Of a DNA stretch of 64,000 bases, positions 35,483 to 43,908 are shown piece by piece. A program made the translations under genes and the position numbers. Origin of the DNA: Bradyrhizobium iriomotense (GTDB lineage Bacteria; Pseudomonadota; Alphaproteobacteria; Rhizobiales; Xanthobacteraceae); assembly GCF_018129405.1 (NCBI RefSeq), contig NZ_JAFCLP010000018.1:98995-162994 (forward strand), given 5' to 3'. The notes under the pieces were generated by a model. The model saw only the letters and a program-made list of their open reading frames with translations. It searched no databases and was not told the DNA's origin. Positions within the stretch are counted from its first letter, which is position 1, and every line of letters begins with the position of its first letter.

Positions 35483-36835
35483 ATGGATCGCAGCGCCGCT
35501 GACACCTCTGACGTCGAGGCCCCATCGCTCGGCCATGTCCTGCGCGACGGCCTTGCCGGATTGAATGCCGTGCGGGTGGCGCGCTGTCTCATCGCGATTG
35601 CGGCCCTGCTTCTCATCCTGGTGACGCTCGATCCGTTTCCCGATTTGCGCAGCGAGGACGCGGCCACCGTGGTCGGCGGGCGAATGGCGCTCACCTACGT
35701 CTCCTGGGGCCTGCTGGCTGCGGTTGCGGTGCTGCTCGTCGCGGTCACGGATGCACCCGCACTGAAGACCCTGATGACACCGCTGCATTTGTGTCTCGTC
35801 GGCTGGCTGTTGATCAACATCGTCTTCTCCGAGAGCCGCGGCGTCTCGATCCAGCGTTTCGTGCTCGCGGCCAGCGTCACGTCGCTCGCCGTTCTGTTGC
35901 CGCTGTTGCCGCCGACGCAGCGCAGCTTCAATTTATGCCTCGGCGCCGCCGCACTCGCGCTGCTCGCCCTGTGCTATCTCGGCGTTGTCCTCGCCCCGCA
36001 ATATTCGATCCACACCGCGCTCGACGTCAGCGAGCCGCAGCTCGCCGGCGACTGGCGCGGCAGCTTCGGCCACAAGAACGTTGCCTCGCCGGTGATGACC
36101 ATCCTGGTCTATGTCGGCATCTACCTGTCCGCCGCCGGATCGTTCGTGATGGGGCCGGCGATCGCCGCGCTCGCCGGCATCTTCCTGATTTTTACCGGCG
36201 GCAAGACCTCCTCGGTGCTGTGCCTCGCGATCTATGCGCTGGCGGCGCTGGTCTATGTCACGCGCAGCCTGTGGCTGAAGCGGCTCATCTGCTTCGTGCC
36301 GCTGATCGTGATGAACCTGCTGACTGTCGGCAGCGTGCTGAGCCCGGCGCTCGGGGCGATGACGCGCCTGCTTCCGCTCGATCCCACCTTCACCGGCCGT
36401 TCCGCCATCTGGGAGTTCGCACTCGCGGCGGTCGCCGAAAAGCCGGTCATCGGTCACGGCTATGCGGCCTTCTGGGACGACGTGACCGCGCGGCAGACCG
36501 CCCAGGGCTCCGAATGGGCGACGTCGGCTGCGCACAGCCACAACTCCTATCTCGATCTCGCGGTCACCATCGGCCTTCCGGGGCTGCTGCTGGTGATCCT
36601 CGTCTTCGTGCTCGCGCCGCTCGGCAATTTCCAGTCGGCCCAGGCTCACAACGGGAGCCGCGCACTGGCCAAGCTGTTCCTGACCGTCTGGCTGTTCGGC
36701 CTGTACTACGGCGCCACCGAGACCTTCCTGCTCGAACGGCAGAATCCGATCTGGTTCATGTTCGCCCTCGCGGTCGCCGGCCTGCACTTCCTCGCAAGGT
36801 TCCAGTGCACTGACCAGACGGAACCCCAGCGCTGA
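35483..36835 (+). CDS. O-antigen ligase / Wzy-type polymerase family membrane protein
   Basis: A 450-residue polytopic inner-membrane protein with about ten to twelve hydrophobic segments. The family signature near residue 350, AHSHNSYLDLAVTIGLPGLL, is the conserved H-N-x-Y-L and G-x-x-G-L motif of the O-antigen ligase (Wzy_C) domain. In an exopolysaccharide cluster with a Wzz/Wzc-type co-polymerase it most likely polymerises repeat units on the periplasmic side, although ligase activity cannot be excluded. The next gene starts about 120 bases downstream in the same direction. Confidence 0.88.
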   Translation: MDRSAADTSDVEAPSLGHVLRDGLAGLNAVRVARCLIAIAALLLILVTLDPFPDLRSEDAATVVGGRMALTYVSWGLLAAVAVLLVAVTDAPALKTLMTPLHLCLVGWLLINIVFSESRGVSIQRFVLAASVTSLAVLLPLLPPTQRSFNLCLGAAALALLALCYLGVVLAPQYSIHTALDVSEPQLAGDWRGSFGHKNVASPVMTILVYVGIYLSAAGSFVMGPAIAALAGIFLIFTGGKTSSVLCLAIYALAALVYVTRSLWLKRLICFVPLIVMNLLTVGSVLSPALGAMTRLLPLDPTFTGRSAIWEFALAAVAEKPVIGHGYAAFWDDVTARQTAQGSEWATSAAHSHNSYLDLAVTIGLPGLLLVILVFVLAPLGNFQSAQAHNGSRALAKLFLTVWLFGLYYGATETFLLERQNPIWFMFALAVAGLHFLARFQCTDQTEPQR

Positions 36836-36953
36836 CAGCTTGTCGCAGTCGCTGCGCCGTGGTTGCACTGGCTTAACGATAAGCAGCGACGTCACTTGTG
36901 GTCTGCGGCAAAACATAATCTATGGAAACATTCAGCAATCATATGTTCTGCGG

Positions 36954-38099
36954 ATGACGTTTCTCAGCGTCGAGCAACCAGATGGTCTTGTGTCCAGCAC
37001 GCCGGGAATCGCGGTCGATTTCACGCGCGACTGGCTGCAGGCCGCATCGCGCCTGAGTGTCGGCCATCGCACCGCGTTCCAGCATGGTTACTGGCTCGGC
37101 GCCTGGTACGAGGCGTTTGGCGACGTTGCGCCGCTGATCGCCGTGATCTCCGATGTCGCGACCGGCAAGGACCTCGCGGTCGTGCCGATGATCAGCCATG
37201 TCAGGCGCGGCATCCGCATCGTCGAATTCGCCGATCTCGGCGTCTCCGACAACAACGCGCCGATCCTGGCGCTCGATGCCGCGGTGGATGCGGCGGCGAT
37301 GGATGCGATCGGCAAGGCGCTGGTCGACGCATTGCGCGCCTTGCCCGATCGCTTCGACCTGCTGCGCCTGAAGAAGATGCCGGCGCAGGTCGGCGGCAAG
37401 CCGAACCCGCTGGTGTCGCTCGGCCGCGCCGGATCCTGCTCGGTCAACGGCAACCTCGTGCTCATCGGCGACGACTATGAGGATTATCGGGCGTCAATCA
37501 GGCGCCTGCAGCTGCCGCGGTGCCGGCGCGTCTTCAGCCGACTTGGCAATGCTCGGTTCGAGATCGCCACGGATGCCGAGCGTGCGCGTGAATTCCTCGA
37601 TGTGATGGACATGCAGCAGGAAGAGCGGATGAGACAGCTTGGCTCACCGTTCGTCCTGAACGACGATGTTCACGCCCGTTTCTATCGCGAGGTGGCGCGC
37701 CAGGGTGTTGCCGAGGGTTATGCCGTCATCTCGGCCCTGGTCTGTGACCAGGGCATCGCAGCGACCGCGCTCGGCGTCCGCTCCGGCGCGACCTACTTCC
37801 TGCTGCGCATCAGTCATACCGGCAAGACCTGGGCGAACTTTTCTCCCGGACTGCTCGTGACCGAGCGCACCATGGCGGCGCTGCATGCAGAGGGCGTGCG
37901 CCGCTTCGATCTCAGCGTCGGCAATCAGGATTACAAGCGCCGGCTAGGCGCCGAGCAGGTGCCGCTGACCGATGTCAGCGTCGCACTGTCCTGGCGCGGA
38001 CTGCCTTTTGCCTGGCGCGACCACGCCGCGCAGGGCCTGCGCCGTCACCCCAGGCTCGCCGCCTTTGCCGCGCGGGCGATGGGCAAGGGCGCGCGCTGA
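36954..38099 (+). CDS. GNAT/CelD-like acyltransferase of exopolysaccharide synthesis
   Basis: A 381-residue protein of the GNAT superfamily group often called CelD/BcsL or FemAB-like (Acetyltransf_6). The N-terminal half contains FQHGYWLGAWYEAFGDVAPL, and the acyl-CoA domain in the C-terminal half includes GIAATALGVRSGATYFLLRI then RRFDLSVGNQDYKRRLGAEQ. Relatives occur in exopolysaccharide and cellulose loci and probably acylate a sugar. ATG 36954 is chosen; the TTG at 36840 adds 38 residues that do not resemble the family. Confidence 0.85.
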   Translation: MTFLSVEQPDGLVSSTPGIAVDFTRDWLQAASRLSVGHRTAFQHGYWLGAWYEAFGDVAPLIAVISDVATGKDLAVVPMISHVRRGIRIVEFADLGVSDNNAPILALDAAVDAAAMDAIGKALVDALRALPDRFDLLRLKKMPAQVGGKPNPLVSLGRAGSCSVNGNLVLIGDDYEDYRASIRRLQLPRCRRVFSRLGNARFEIATDAERAREFLDVMDMQQEERMRQLGSPFVLNDDVHARFYREVARQGVAEGYAVISALVCDQGIAATALGVRSGATYFLLRISHTGKTWANFSPGLLVTERTMAALHAEGVRRFDLSVGNQDYKRRLGAEQVPLTDVSVALSWRGLPFAWRDHAAQGLRRHPRLAAFAARAMGKGAR

Positions 38100-38120
38100 C
38101 GGGCGCCGTTCGTTTCGCCG

Positions 38121-38660
38121 TCATCGCGGAAAGCCCGCACGAAAGGCGTCGAGCAATGCGCGTCCTTGCGGCCAGTCACTGAGCCCGCTCGCGGCATTGA
38201 TGTGGCCCAGCGCGCCCGCCACGATCAGGCCGGACTGCCAGGCCTGCGCCCGCCGCCGTGTCACCTCGAGCGCTCCATATGGATCATTCGTGCTCGCGAT
38301 GATCAGCGCGGGAAAGCGCAGCGCGCGGTCGGGGACCGGCTTGAACGCGATGGCCTCCGCGGGAAAATTGCCGCCATCCGGATCGGGCACGGCGACCAGA
38401 AAGGCGCCCGCAATCGCGGACGGGAAGCGCGCGGCCCAATGCGCCACCAGCAGGCAGGCGAGGCTGTGGGCGACCAGGACAGCGGGCTTCGCGCAGCGCG
38501 CGACCGCGCGCTCCAGGGCTTGCTCCCAGTCGTCGAGGTCCGGCTCGTCCCAGCTCGCCGGCTGGAATCGCGTGAAGCGCGCATCAGTGCGCTCCCACAG
38601 CGTCTGCCAATGGGTGTCTCCGGAGCCGCCGAGGCCGGGCAATATGATGATGTCGTGCAT
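38121..38660 (-). CDS. RBBP9/YdeN-family serine hydrolase
   Basis: A 179-residue small alpha/beta hydrolase. It begins MHDIIILPGLGGSGDTHWQT, the usual opening of the RBBP9/YdeN family. The nucleophile Ser is in VLVAHSLACLLVAHW, the Asp in STNDPYGALEV and the His in ALGHINAASGLSDWPQG. The natural substrate is not known for the family. ATG 38660 is chosen because the 29-residue extension overlaps the regulatory spacer. It is divergent from an Lrp-type regulator. Confidence 0.86.
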   Translation of the reverse strand: MHDIIILPGLGGSGDTHWQTLWERTDARFTRFQPASWDEPDLDDWEQALERAVARCAKPAVLVAHSLACLLVAHWAARFPSAIAGAFLVAVPDPDGGNFPAEAIAFKPVPDRALRFPALIIASTNDPYGALEVTRRRAQAWQSGLIVAGALGHINAASGLSDWPQGRALLDAFRAGFPR

Positions 38661-38727
38661 GAACGTCCCGTGATATCTGAGGTGACGTCGCAGTGTGACC
38701 GACCGCGGTCCTGCATCACATGGCAAG

Positions 38728-38757
38728 TCATCGGCGGAATCGACCATCTGCCGATGA
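38728..38757. promoter_or_regulatory. Inverted repeat upstream of Lrp-type gene
   Basis: TCATCGGC at 38728-38735 and its reverse complement GCCGATGA at 38750-38757 frame a 14-base gap. The site lies in the divergent spacer, 25-55 bases before the proposed TTG start. It may be an autoregulatory site of the Lrp/AsnC protein. Confidence 0.4.
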
Positions 38758-38782
38758 TCTCAAGGTGGAATGGAGAATTTTG

Positions 38783-39259
38783 TTGGATCGTTTCGGGAGC
38801 ATCGACGCCAAGGATTTGAAGATCCTCGAGGCGCTGCAAGCCAATGCGCGGGTGCCGCTGTCCGAGCTCGGCCGCTCCGTCGGCCTGTCCCAGCCGGCGA
38901 TCTCCGAACGCGTCAAGCGGCTCGAGGAAGCCGGCATCATCGAAGGCTACGGCGCCCGCATCAACCCGCGCGCCCTCGGGCTCGGCCTGATGGCGCTGGT
39001 GCGCCTGCGCACCTCGCATGAGCACATCAAGACATGCCTCAAGCGGTTCAGCGAGATTCCTCACATCATCGAAGTCCATCGCGTGACGGGCGACGATTGC
39101 TTCGTGCTCAAGGTGCTCGTTCCTGCCCCGGAGGACCTCGAGACCATCGTGGATCGCATCGCCGGTTTCGGTGCGGTCACGACCTCGCTGGTGCTGCGGA
39201 GCGAGCCCGCGCGGCCGATCGGCAAAGACCTCGTCAGGAAGAAAACCGAACGCAGTTGA
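38783..39259 (+). CDS. Lrp/AsnC-family transcriptional regulator
   Basis: A 158-residue Lrp/AsnC regulator. The DNA-binding part reads IDAKDLKILEALQANARVPL and GLSQPAISERVKRLEEAGII; the RAM domain contains HRVTGDDCFVLKVLVPAPED. The start is a TTG at 38783 with GGAGA at 38772-38776 six bases away; a longer frame from ATG 38720 runs through the divergent promoter and gives an unusually long N-terminus. It may control the divergent hydrolase and itself. Its effector is unknown. Confidence 0.88.
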   Translation: MDRFGSIDAKDLKILEALQANARVPLSELGRSVGLSQPAISERVKRLEEAGIIEGYGARINPRALGLGLMALVRLRTSHEHIKTCLKRFSEIPHIIEVHRVTGDDCFVLKVLVPAPEDLETIVDRIAGFGAVTTSLVLRSEPARPIGKDLVRKKTERS

Positions 39260-39366
39260 GTCGTGCGACCGGCTCGTCACCGCGCCGTCACAAAGCACGC
39301 GATTGCGCAAGCCTTCCGATAATCGCGCGCGTTGTGTTATCGTCGCCCTTGTTTCCCGGAGGCGAC

Positions 39367-40251
39367 ATGGAAGATCGTTCGGCAAAATATCGCGCATTCT
39401 TTGCGCAGTTGATCTGCACCGCGGCGAAGTCTGGGGATCCCCGACTTGAGGAGGCCTTCCGGACCGTCAGGCGCGAACCTTTCGTCGGGCCCGGGCCGTG
39501 GTCGATCTGTCTCGGCGGTCATCCCTATGTGGTCACGCCTGACGATGATCCCGCCTTCCTCTATCAGAACGCGCTGCTCGCGCTGGATCCGGCGCGCGGC
39601 CTCAATATCGGCATGCCCAGTGCACACGCTTATTGGCTCACCGGCTGCGCTGTCAGAGAGGGCGAGACCGTGCTCCAGATCGGCGCGGGCAGCGGCTACT
39701 ACACCGCGATCCTCGCGCATCTCGTGGGACCCAGCGGCCGCGTTCATGCCTACGAGATCGACGAGCGCCTGGCGGGACTTGCGCGCGACAATCTGAAGGA
39801 CATCGCTCATGCGGATGTGTGCAGCCGTTCGGGCATCGCGTCCGATCTGCCGGCTGCGGACGTGATCTATGTCTGCGCCGGCGCGGCGCAGCCGGCCACG
39901 CAATGGCTCGAGGCGCTGCGGCCAGGCGGCCGGCTGGTGTTTCCGTTGGCACCGGAGGCCATGCTCGGGGGTATGTTGATGATCACGCGCCCGGACGGCG
40001 GCGCGATCTGGCCTGCGAAATTCCTCAGCCGCGCCCAGTTCATCGGCTGCGCGGGATTGCAGGATGAAGATGCCGCCCGGCGATTGGCCGAGGCGTTCGC
40101 GAAAGGATGGGAAAGTGTGCAGTCGCTGCGGAGAGGAGGCGCTCCGGACGAGACATGCTGGTTTGCCGGCGAAGGGTGGTGGCTTTCAACGGCGCCGGCG
40201 CTCATGCCGACGGATTTAGTTCAGCCTCACGCCGACATCACGCAGGCCTAG
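39367..40251 (+). CDS. Protein-L-isoaspartate methyltransferase-like protein
   Basis: A 294-residue SAM methyltransferase of the PCMT family. GLNIGMPSAHAYWLTG is the N-G-x-P-S stretch found before motif I in isoaspartyl methyltransferases, and motif I itself is VLQIGAGSGYYTAILA, followed by VHAYEIDERLAGLARDNL. The C-terminal extension beyond about residue 200 is longer than in classical Pcm, so the substrate may differ. ATG 39367 has a GGAGG ribosome binding site just upstream. The previous gene ends about 100 bases before. Confidence 0.83.
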   Translation: MEDRSAKYRAFFAQLICTAAKSGDPRLEEAFRTVRREPFVGPGPWSICLGGHPYVVTPDDDPAFLYQNALLALDPARGLNIGMPSAHAYWLTGCAVREGETVLQIGAGSGYYTAILAHLVGPSGRVHAYEIDERLAGLARDNLKDIAHADVCSRSGIASDLPAADVIYVCAGAAQPATQWLEALRPGGRLVFPLAPEAMLGGMLMITRPDGGAIWPAKFLSRAQFIGCAGLQDEDAARRLAEAFAKGWESVQSLRRGGAPDETCWFAGEGWWLSTAPALMPTDLVQPHADITQA

Positions 40252-40264
40252 CGGGGATCGCGTC

Positions 40265-40399
40265 TCACGATCCCGTGCAGCCGGCGCAGTGAAATCGGCC
40301 GCGCGAGGCGCGGAACAGGCTGCGACAGTACCATCGCCGCGCCAGCGCCTGCGCGGGCTTGCGGACCATCTGCGCGATCAACAAGAGTTCGAAAGCCAT
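40265..40399 (-). CDS. Possible small Cys-containing protein, 44 residues
   Basis: A short frame MAFELLLIAQMVRKPAQALA, then RRWYC and ending RFHCAGCTGS. Third codon positions are mostly G or C, as in neighbouring genes, and the protein is strongly basic with three Cys residues, two in a CxxC-type pair. No strong ribosome binding site is seen. It fills an otherwise gene-free gap and is convergent with the methyltransferase-like gene, leaving 13 bases. It may be a real small protein or chance. Confidence 0.3.
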   Translation of the reverse strand: MAFELLLIAQMVRKPAQALARRWYCRSLFRASRGRFHCAGCTGS

Positions 40400-40490
40400 T
40401 CGTATCGCTTTCGGTCAATATATCCTAGTCGCGCATATGGGGCGGCATTCCCCTAGGAGAATGCCGCCCGTGTCACATCAGCCGTGCAGC

Positions 40491-41090
40491 TCAGCCATGC
40501 AGTTTCTTGGCGGTCTCCGCGATCTGGCGGCCCTGATAGCGTGCGCCGGCGAGTTCGTTGGCGCTGGGCTGGCGGCTGCCGTCGCCGCCGGTGATCGTGG
40601 TGGCGCCGTAGGGCGCACCGCCCGTGACCTCGTCGAGCTTCATCTGGCCGGCAAAGCCGTAGTTCATGCCGACCACGACCATGCCGAAATGCAGGAGGTT
40701 GGTGATGATCGAGAACAGCGTCGTCTCCTGCCCGCCGTGCTGGGTCGCACTGGAGGTGAAGGCGCCGCCGACCTTGCCGTGCAGCGCGCCCTTGGCCCAG
40801 AGCCCGCCGGCCTGGTCCAAAAAGTTCGCCATCTGCGAGGCCATCCGGCCGAAGCGGGTGCCGGTGCCGACGATGATTGCATCGTAATTGGCGAGATCCT
40901 CGACCTTGGCGATCGGGGCTGCCTGATCGACCTTGTAGTAGGAGGCCTTCGCGATTTCGGCCGGCACCAGCTCGGGCACGCGCTTGATGTCGACGGTGAC
41001 GCCGGCCTCACGCGCGCCCTCGGCGACGGCATTGGCCATCGCCTCGATGTGGCCATAGGCAGAATAATAGAGGACGAGAACTTTGGTCAT
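40491..41090 (-). CDS. wrbA: NAD(P)H:quinone oxidoreductase WrbA
   Basis: A 199-residue flavodoxin-like protein of the WrbA family, which reduces quinones by two electrons using FMN and NAD(P)H. It has the N-terminal phosphate-binding [16 protein letters not shown], the WrbA loop [35 protein letters not shown] and the C-terminal [20 protein letters not shown]. Length equals the family norm. ATG 41090 is chosen over a longer frame that runs into the palindrome at 41132-41234. It is co-directional with the pirin and SDR genes under the divergent LysR regulator. Confidence 0.95.
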   Translation of the reverse strand: MTKVLVLYYSAYGHIEAMANAVAEGAREAGVTVDIKRVPELVPAEIAKASYYKVDQAAPIAKVEDLANYDAIIVGTGTRFGRMASQMANFLDQAGGLWAKGALHGKVGGAFTSSATQHGGQETTLFSIITNLLHFGMVVVGMNYGFAGQMKLDEVTGGAPYGATTITGGDGSRQPSANELAGARYQGRQIAETAKKLHG

Positions 41091-41131
41091 GTGTGGTCTC
41101 CGCTGGGGGTAGTTGGTGTTTGTGATCCCTC

Positions 41132-41234
41132 CGTCGTTCCGGGGCGATGCAAAGCATCGAACTCTGGTGCGCAGTTGCGCACCTGAGAACCTCGAGATTC
41201 CGGGTCTGGCGCTTCGCGCCATCCCGGAATGACG
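41132..41234. repeat. Intergenic palindromic repeat (CGTCATTCCGGGGCG family), diverged copy
   Basis: CGTCGTTCCGGGGCGATGC at 41132 pairs imperfectly with GGCGCTTCGCGCCATCCCGG ending AATGACG at about 41234. The inner region contains GTGCGCAGTTGCGCAC, a small perfect stem. It lies between the wrbA and pirin genes on the same strand, so it may limit read-through into wrbA. Confidence 0.65.
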
Positions 41235-41244
41235 GCAATCTTCG

Positions 41245-41943
41245 TTAAGCCGCGTCGACGAGCACGAGCTCGGAGTCTTCGAGCGCCGTGATTTTCAGCT
41301 TGGCCTCGTCGCGGATCGCAGCGCCGTCGCGGGCGTTGACGCGCACGCCGTTGACCTCGACGGATCCGGCCGCGGGTACGAGGTAGAGATGCCGCGACTT
41401 CTGCGGCGCGTACTCGGCGCTCTCGCCGGCCTTCAGCGTGGTGGCGAGCACCCGCGCATCGGCGCGGATCGGCAGTGCGTCCGTGTCATCCTCGAAGCCG
41501 CTGGCGATGGTGACGAGCCTGCCGGAGCGGTCGGCCCTCGGGAAAGGTTTTGAGCCCCAGGTCGGCTGTCCCCCGCGCGACGTCGGCTCGATCCAGATCT
41601 GGAAGATCCGCGTCTTGGTCGGCTCGAGATTGTACTCGGAGTGGCGGATGCCGCTGCCGGCGCTCATCACCTGCACGTCGCCCGCTTCAGTCCGCCCCTC
41701 GTTGCCGAGGCTGTCCTGGTGGGTGATCGCGCCCTCGCGCACATAGGTGATGATTTCCATGTTGGCGTGGGGATGGGCGGGAAAGCCGGTGTTCGGCGCG
41801 ATCTCGTCGTCGTTCCACACCCGCAAGGCGCCGTGTCCCATGTTGTTCGGGTCATAATGGCTTGCGAAGGAGAAATGATGCTTGGCCTTGAGCCAGCCGT
41901 GGTCGGCGCCGCCGAGTTTTGCGAAAGGTCTGAGTTCGATCAT
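41245..41943 (-). CDS. Pirin family protein (bicupin)
   Basis: A 232-residue pirin. The N-terminal cupin carries all four metal ligands at His57 and His59 ([11 protein letters not shown]), His101 and Glu103 ([10 protein letters not shown]). Bacterial pirins are quercetin dioxygenase-like enzymes or redox sensors. ATG 41943 gives [17 protein letters not shown], the usual start; a 21-residue longer frame is unlikely. The gene is 37 bases downstream of the SDR gene on the same strand and shares its probable operon and LysR regulator. Confidence 0.93.
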   Translation of the reverse strand: MIELRPFAKLGGADHGWLKAKHHFSFASHYDPNNMGHGALRVWNDDEIAPNTGFPAHPHANMEIITYVREGAITHQDSLGNEGRTEAGDVQVMSAGSGIRHSEYNLEPTKTRIFQIWIEPTSRGGQPTWGSKPFPRADRSGRLVTIASGFEDDTDALPIRADARVLATTLKAGESAEYAPQKSRHLYLVPAAGSVEVNGVRVNARDGAAIRDEAKLKITALEDSELVLVDAA

Positions 41944-41980
41944 CTTCGTAATTCCCTGGGTTGGACGAGTGGCGCCTTGT

Positions 41981-42733
41981 TCAGGCGCCAAACCCGCCGT
42001 CGACATTGAGCACGGTGCCGGTGACGAAGGAGGCCTCCGGGCTTGCGAGGAAGACCACGCCTGCGGCGACTTCCTCGGGGCGGCCGAAGCGCTGCAACGC
42101 GTGCTGCTTGCGCTGGGCTTCCGCGAAATCGCGGTCGTCGTCCGGGTTCATGTCGGTGTTGATCGAGCCGGGCTGCACCACGTTGACGGTGATGCCGCGC
42201 GGACCCAAGTCGCGCGCCGCGCCCTTGGTGTAGCCGACGACCGCCGCCTTGGTGGCGACGTAGTCGGCAAGGCCCGGGAACGAGGCGCGGTCGGCGAGCA
42301 TCGAGCCGACGGTGACGATGCGGCCGCCTTCACCCATCAGCTGCGAGGCGGCGCGGATCGCCGCGATCACGCCATGCACGTTGACCTGGTCCTGACGGGC
42401 GAGGGCGTCGGTGTCGGCATTGGCGTCGTCGGTGGCGCCGCCCGCGGCAACGCCGGCATTGTTGACGAGGATGTCGAGATGGCCGAATTCCTTGGCGACA
42501 TCGTTGACGAGCTGCGTCACGTCCTTCGCCGAGGCCTGGTCAGCCCTGAACGCACGCGCCTTGACGCCCTTCGCCTTCAATTCAGTGACGACGGCTTCGG
42601 CCTTATCGGGCGAGGCGACGTAGCTGATGGCGACATCAGCGCCTTCATCGGCGAGCGCGCGGGCAGAGGCCGCGCCGATGCCGCGCGAGCCGCCAGTGAC
42701 GAGGGCAACCTTGCCTGAGAGCTTCTTGGTCAT
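41981..42733 (-). CDS. SDR-family NAD(P)-dependent oxidoreductase
   Basis: A 250-residue classical short-chain dehydrogenase/reductase resembling 3-oxoacyl-ACP reductases. It has the cofactor motif TGGSRGIGAA near residue 15, LVNNAGVAAGG, catalytic Ser in VGSMLADRAS and YVATKAAVVGYTK (Tyr-x3-Lys). ATG 42733 follows GGAGAA; the 147-residue longer frame would cover the divergent regulator and is rejected. Likely the first gene of an SDR-pirin-wrbA group, so it may reduce a carbonyl of an electrophilic or quinone-like substrate. Exact substrate unknown. Confidence 0.92.
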   Translation of the reverse strand: MTKKLSGKVALVTGGSRGIGAASARALADEGADVAISYVASPDKAEAVVTELKAKGVKARAFRADQASAKDVTQLVNDVAKEFGHLDILVNNAGVAAGGATDDANADTDALARQDQVNVHGVIAAIRAASQLMGEGGRIVTVGSMLADRASFPGLADYVATKAAVVGYTKGAARDLGPRGITVNVVQPGSINTDMNPDDDRDFAEAQRKQHALQRFGRPEEVAAGVVFLASPEASFVTGTVLNVDGGFGA

Positions 42734-42809
42734 TGGATTTCTCCATTCCGTGGGTTTGCGATTGACCCTTGGATAAGCCTCCGCCTGTGGTATAGAAATA
42801 GAAACTGTT

Positions 42810-42824
42810 GAAACGCATTGTTTC
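42810..42824. promoter_or_regulatory. LysR-type dyad between SDR and LysR genes
   Basis: GAAAC-GCATT-GTTTC forms a perfect 5-base-arm inverted repeat in the 118-base spacer between the divergent SDR and LysR genes. A further GAAAC lies ten bases upstream. The AT-rich setting and location suit a LysR recognition site. Confidence 0.45.
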
Positions 42825-42851
42825 CTAAAGCATTCCGATTGGACCAAGCCG

Positions 42852-43787
42852 ATGGCGAAACTCCCCGATTTCGAGGCGCTCGCGATCTTCGCAAAAGTCG
42901 TGGAATTACGGTCGTTTGCGGGGGCCGCGAGCGAGCTTGCGATGTCCAAGGCGACGGTCTCCAAGGCCGTGACCCGGCTGGAGGAGCGGCTCGGCGCGCG
43001 CCTGTTCAACCGCACCTCGCGCCGGCTCGCGCTGACCGATGCCGGCCACAAGCTCGCCGACCGTGCGACGCGTCTGCTTGCAGACGGCGAGGCGGCGGAG
43101 AATGAGGCGCTGGCGCAATCGGTGGCGCCGCGCGGCCTGGTGCGGCTCGCCGTGCCCATGACGTTCGGCATCAAGGCCGTGGCGCCGCTGCTGCCGGAGT
43201 TCTTCGAGGCCTATCCGGAAGTCTCGGTCGATCTGCATCTGAGCGATGCGACCGTGGACCTGATCGGCGAGGGCTTTGACATGGCGGTGCGGATTGCGCG
43301 CCTGCCGGACTCCTCGCTGATCGCGCGCCGGCTGTTCACCATGCCGCGTTTCACGGTGGCCGCGCCCTCCTATCTCAAGCGTCACGGCCGACCGACGCAT
43401 CCGATGCACCTGGCCGAGCACAGATGCTTCAGCTACGCCTACATGTCGACGCCCAACATCTGGCACTACACCAATTCTGCCGGCGAGCAGGCCAGCGTGC
43501 GTCCGGGCGGACCGCTCCGCGTCAACAATGGCGAGGCCGTGATGCCGTCATTGATCGCAGGCCTCGGCATCGCCGAACTGCCCGAATTCATCGTCGGTGA
43601 CGCCATCTCCTCCGGCGAGGTCGAAGTGATCCTGAAGGACTGGAAGCAGGCCGAAGGCGCCGTACATCTGGTGACGCCGCCCGGCGGCCCGCGCCCCGCG
43701 CGCGTCGAAGCGCTCGGCGATTTCCTCGCGGCGAAGCTGCCCGGCACATGCAAGCGGCGGCCGCGCGGGAAGGTGAAGGGGGCGTAA
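42852..43787 (+). CDS. LysR-family transcriptional regulator
   Basis: A 311-residue LysR protein. Its winged helix reads MAKLPDFEALAIFAKVVELR then AGAASELAMSKATVSKAVTR, and the substrate-binding domain starts around residue 90. It belongs to the group with RGLVRLAVPMTFGIK and DATVDLIGEGFDMAVRIARL. It is divergent from the SDR-pirin-wrbA group and probably controls it in response to an electrophile or quinone. This regulatory link is inferred from arrangement. Confidence 0.92.
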   Translation: MAKLPDFEALAIFAKVVELRSFAGAASELAMSKATVSKAVTRLEERLGARLFNRTSRRLALTDAGHKLADRATRLLADGEAAENEALAQSVAPRGLVRLAVPMTFGIKAVAPLLPEFFEAYPEVSVDLHLSDATVDLIGEGFDMAVRIARLPDSSLIARRLFTMPRFTVAAPSYLKRHGRPTHPMHLAEHRCFSYAYMSTPNIWHYTNSAGEQASVRPGGPLRVNNGEAVMPSLIAGLGIAELPEFIVGDAISSGEVEVILKDWKQAEGAVHLVTPPGGPRPARVEALGDFLAAKLPGTCKRRPRGKVKGA

Positions 43788-43807
43788 AGCGAGCCGCCTC
43801 AACGATT

Positions 43808-43887
43808 CGTCATTGCGAGCGCAGCGAAGCAATCCAGAATCCCACCGCGGAGACACTCTGGATTGCTTCGCTGCGCTCGCAATGACG
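43808..43887. repeat. Perfect 31-base inverted repeat (CGTCATTGCGAGCGCAG family)
   Basis: Arms at 43808-43838 and 43857-43887 are exact reverse complements over all 31 bases and enclose an 18-base loop. It sits between the convergent LysR and small hypothetical genes. The length and perfection suggest a recently copied mobile palindrome or a strong bidirectional mRNA end. Confidence 0.85.
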
Positions 43888-43908
43888 GCATCTCGCTTTG
43901 CGGCCGGG

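Noticed and set aside
41981-43174. A 397-residue version of the SDR protein
   Set aside because: The extra 147 residues are antisense to the LysR gene; an internal ATG with GGAGAA gives the normal SDR length.
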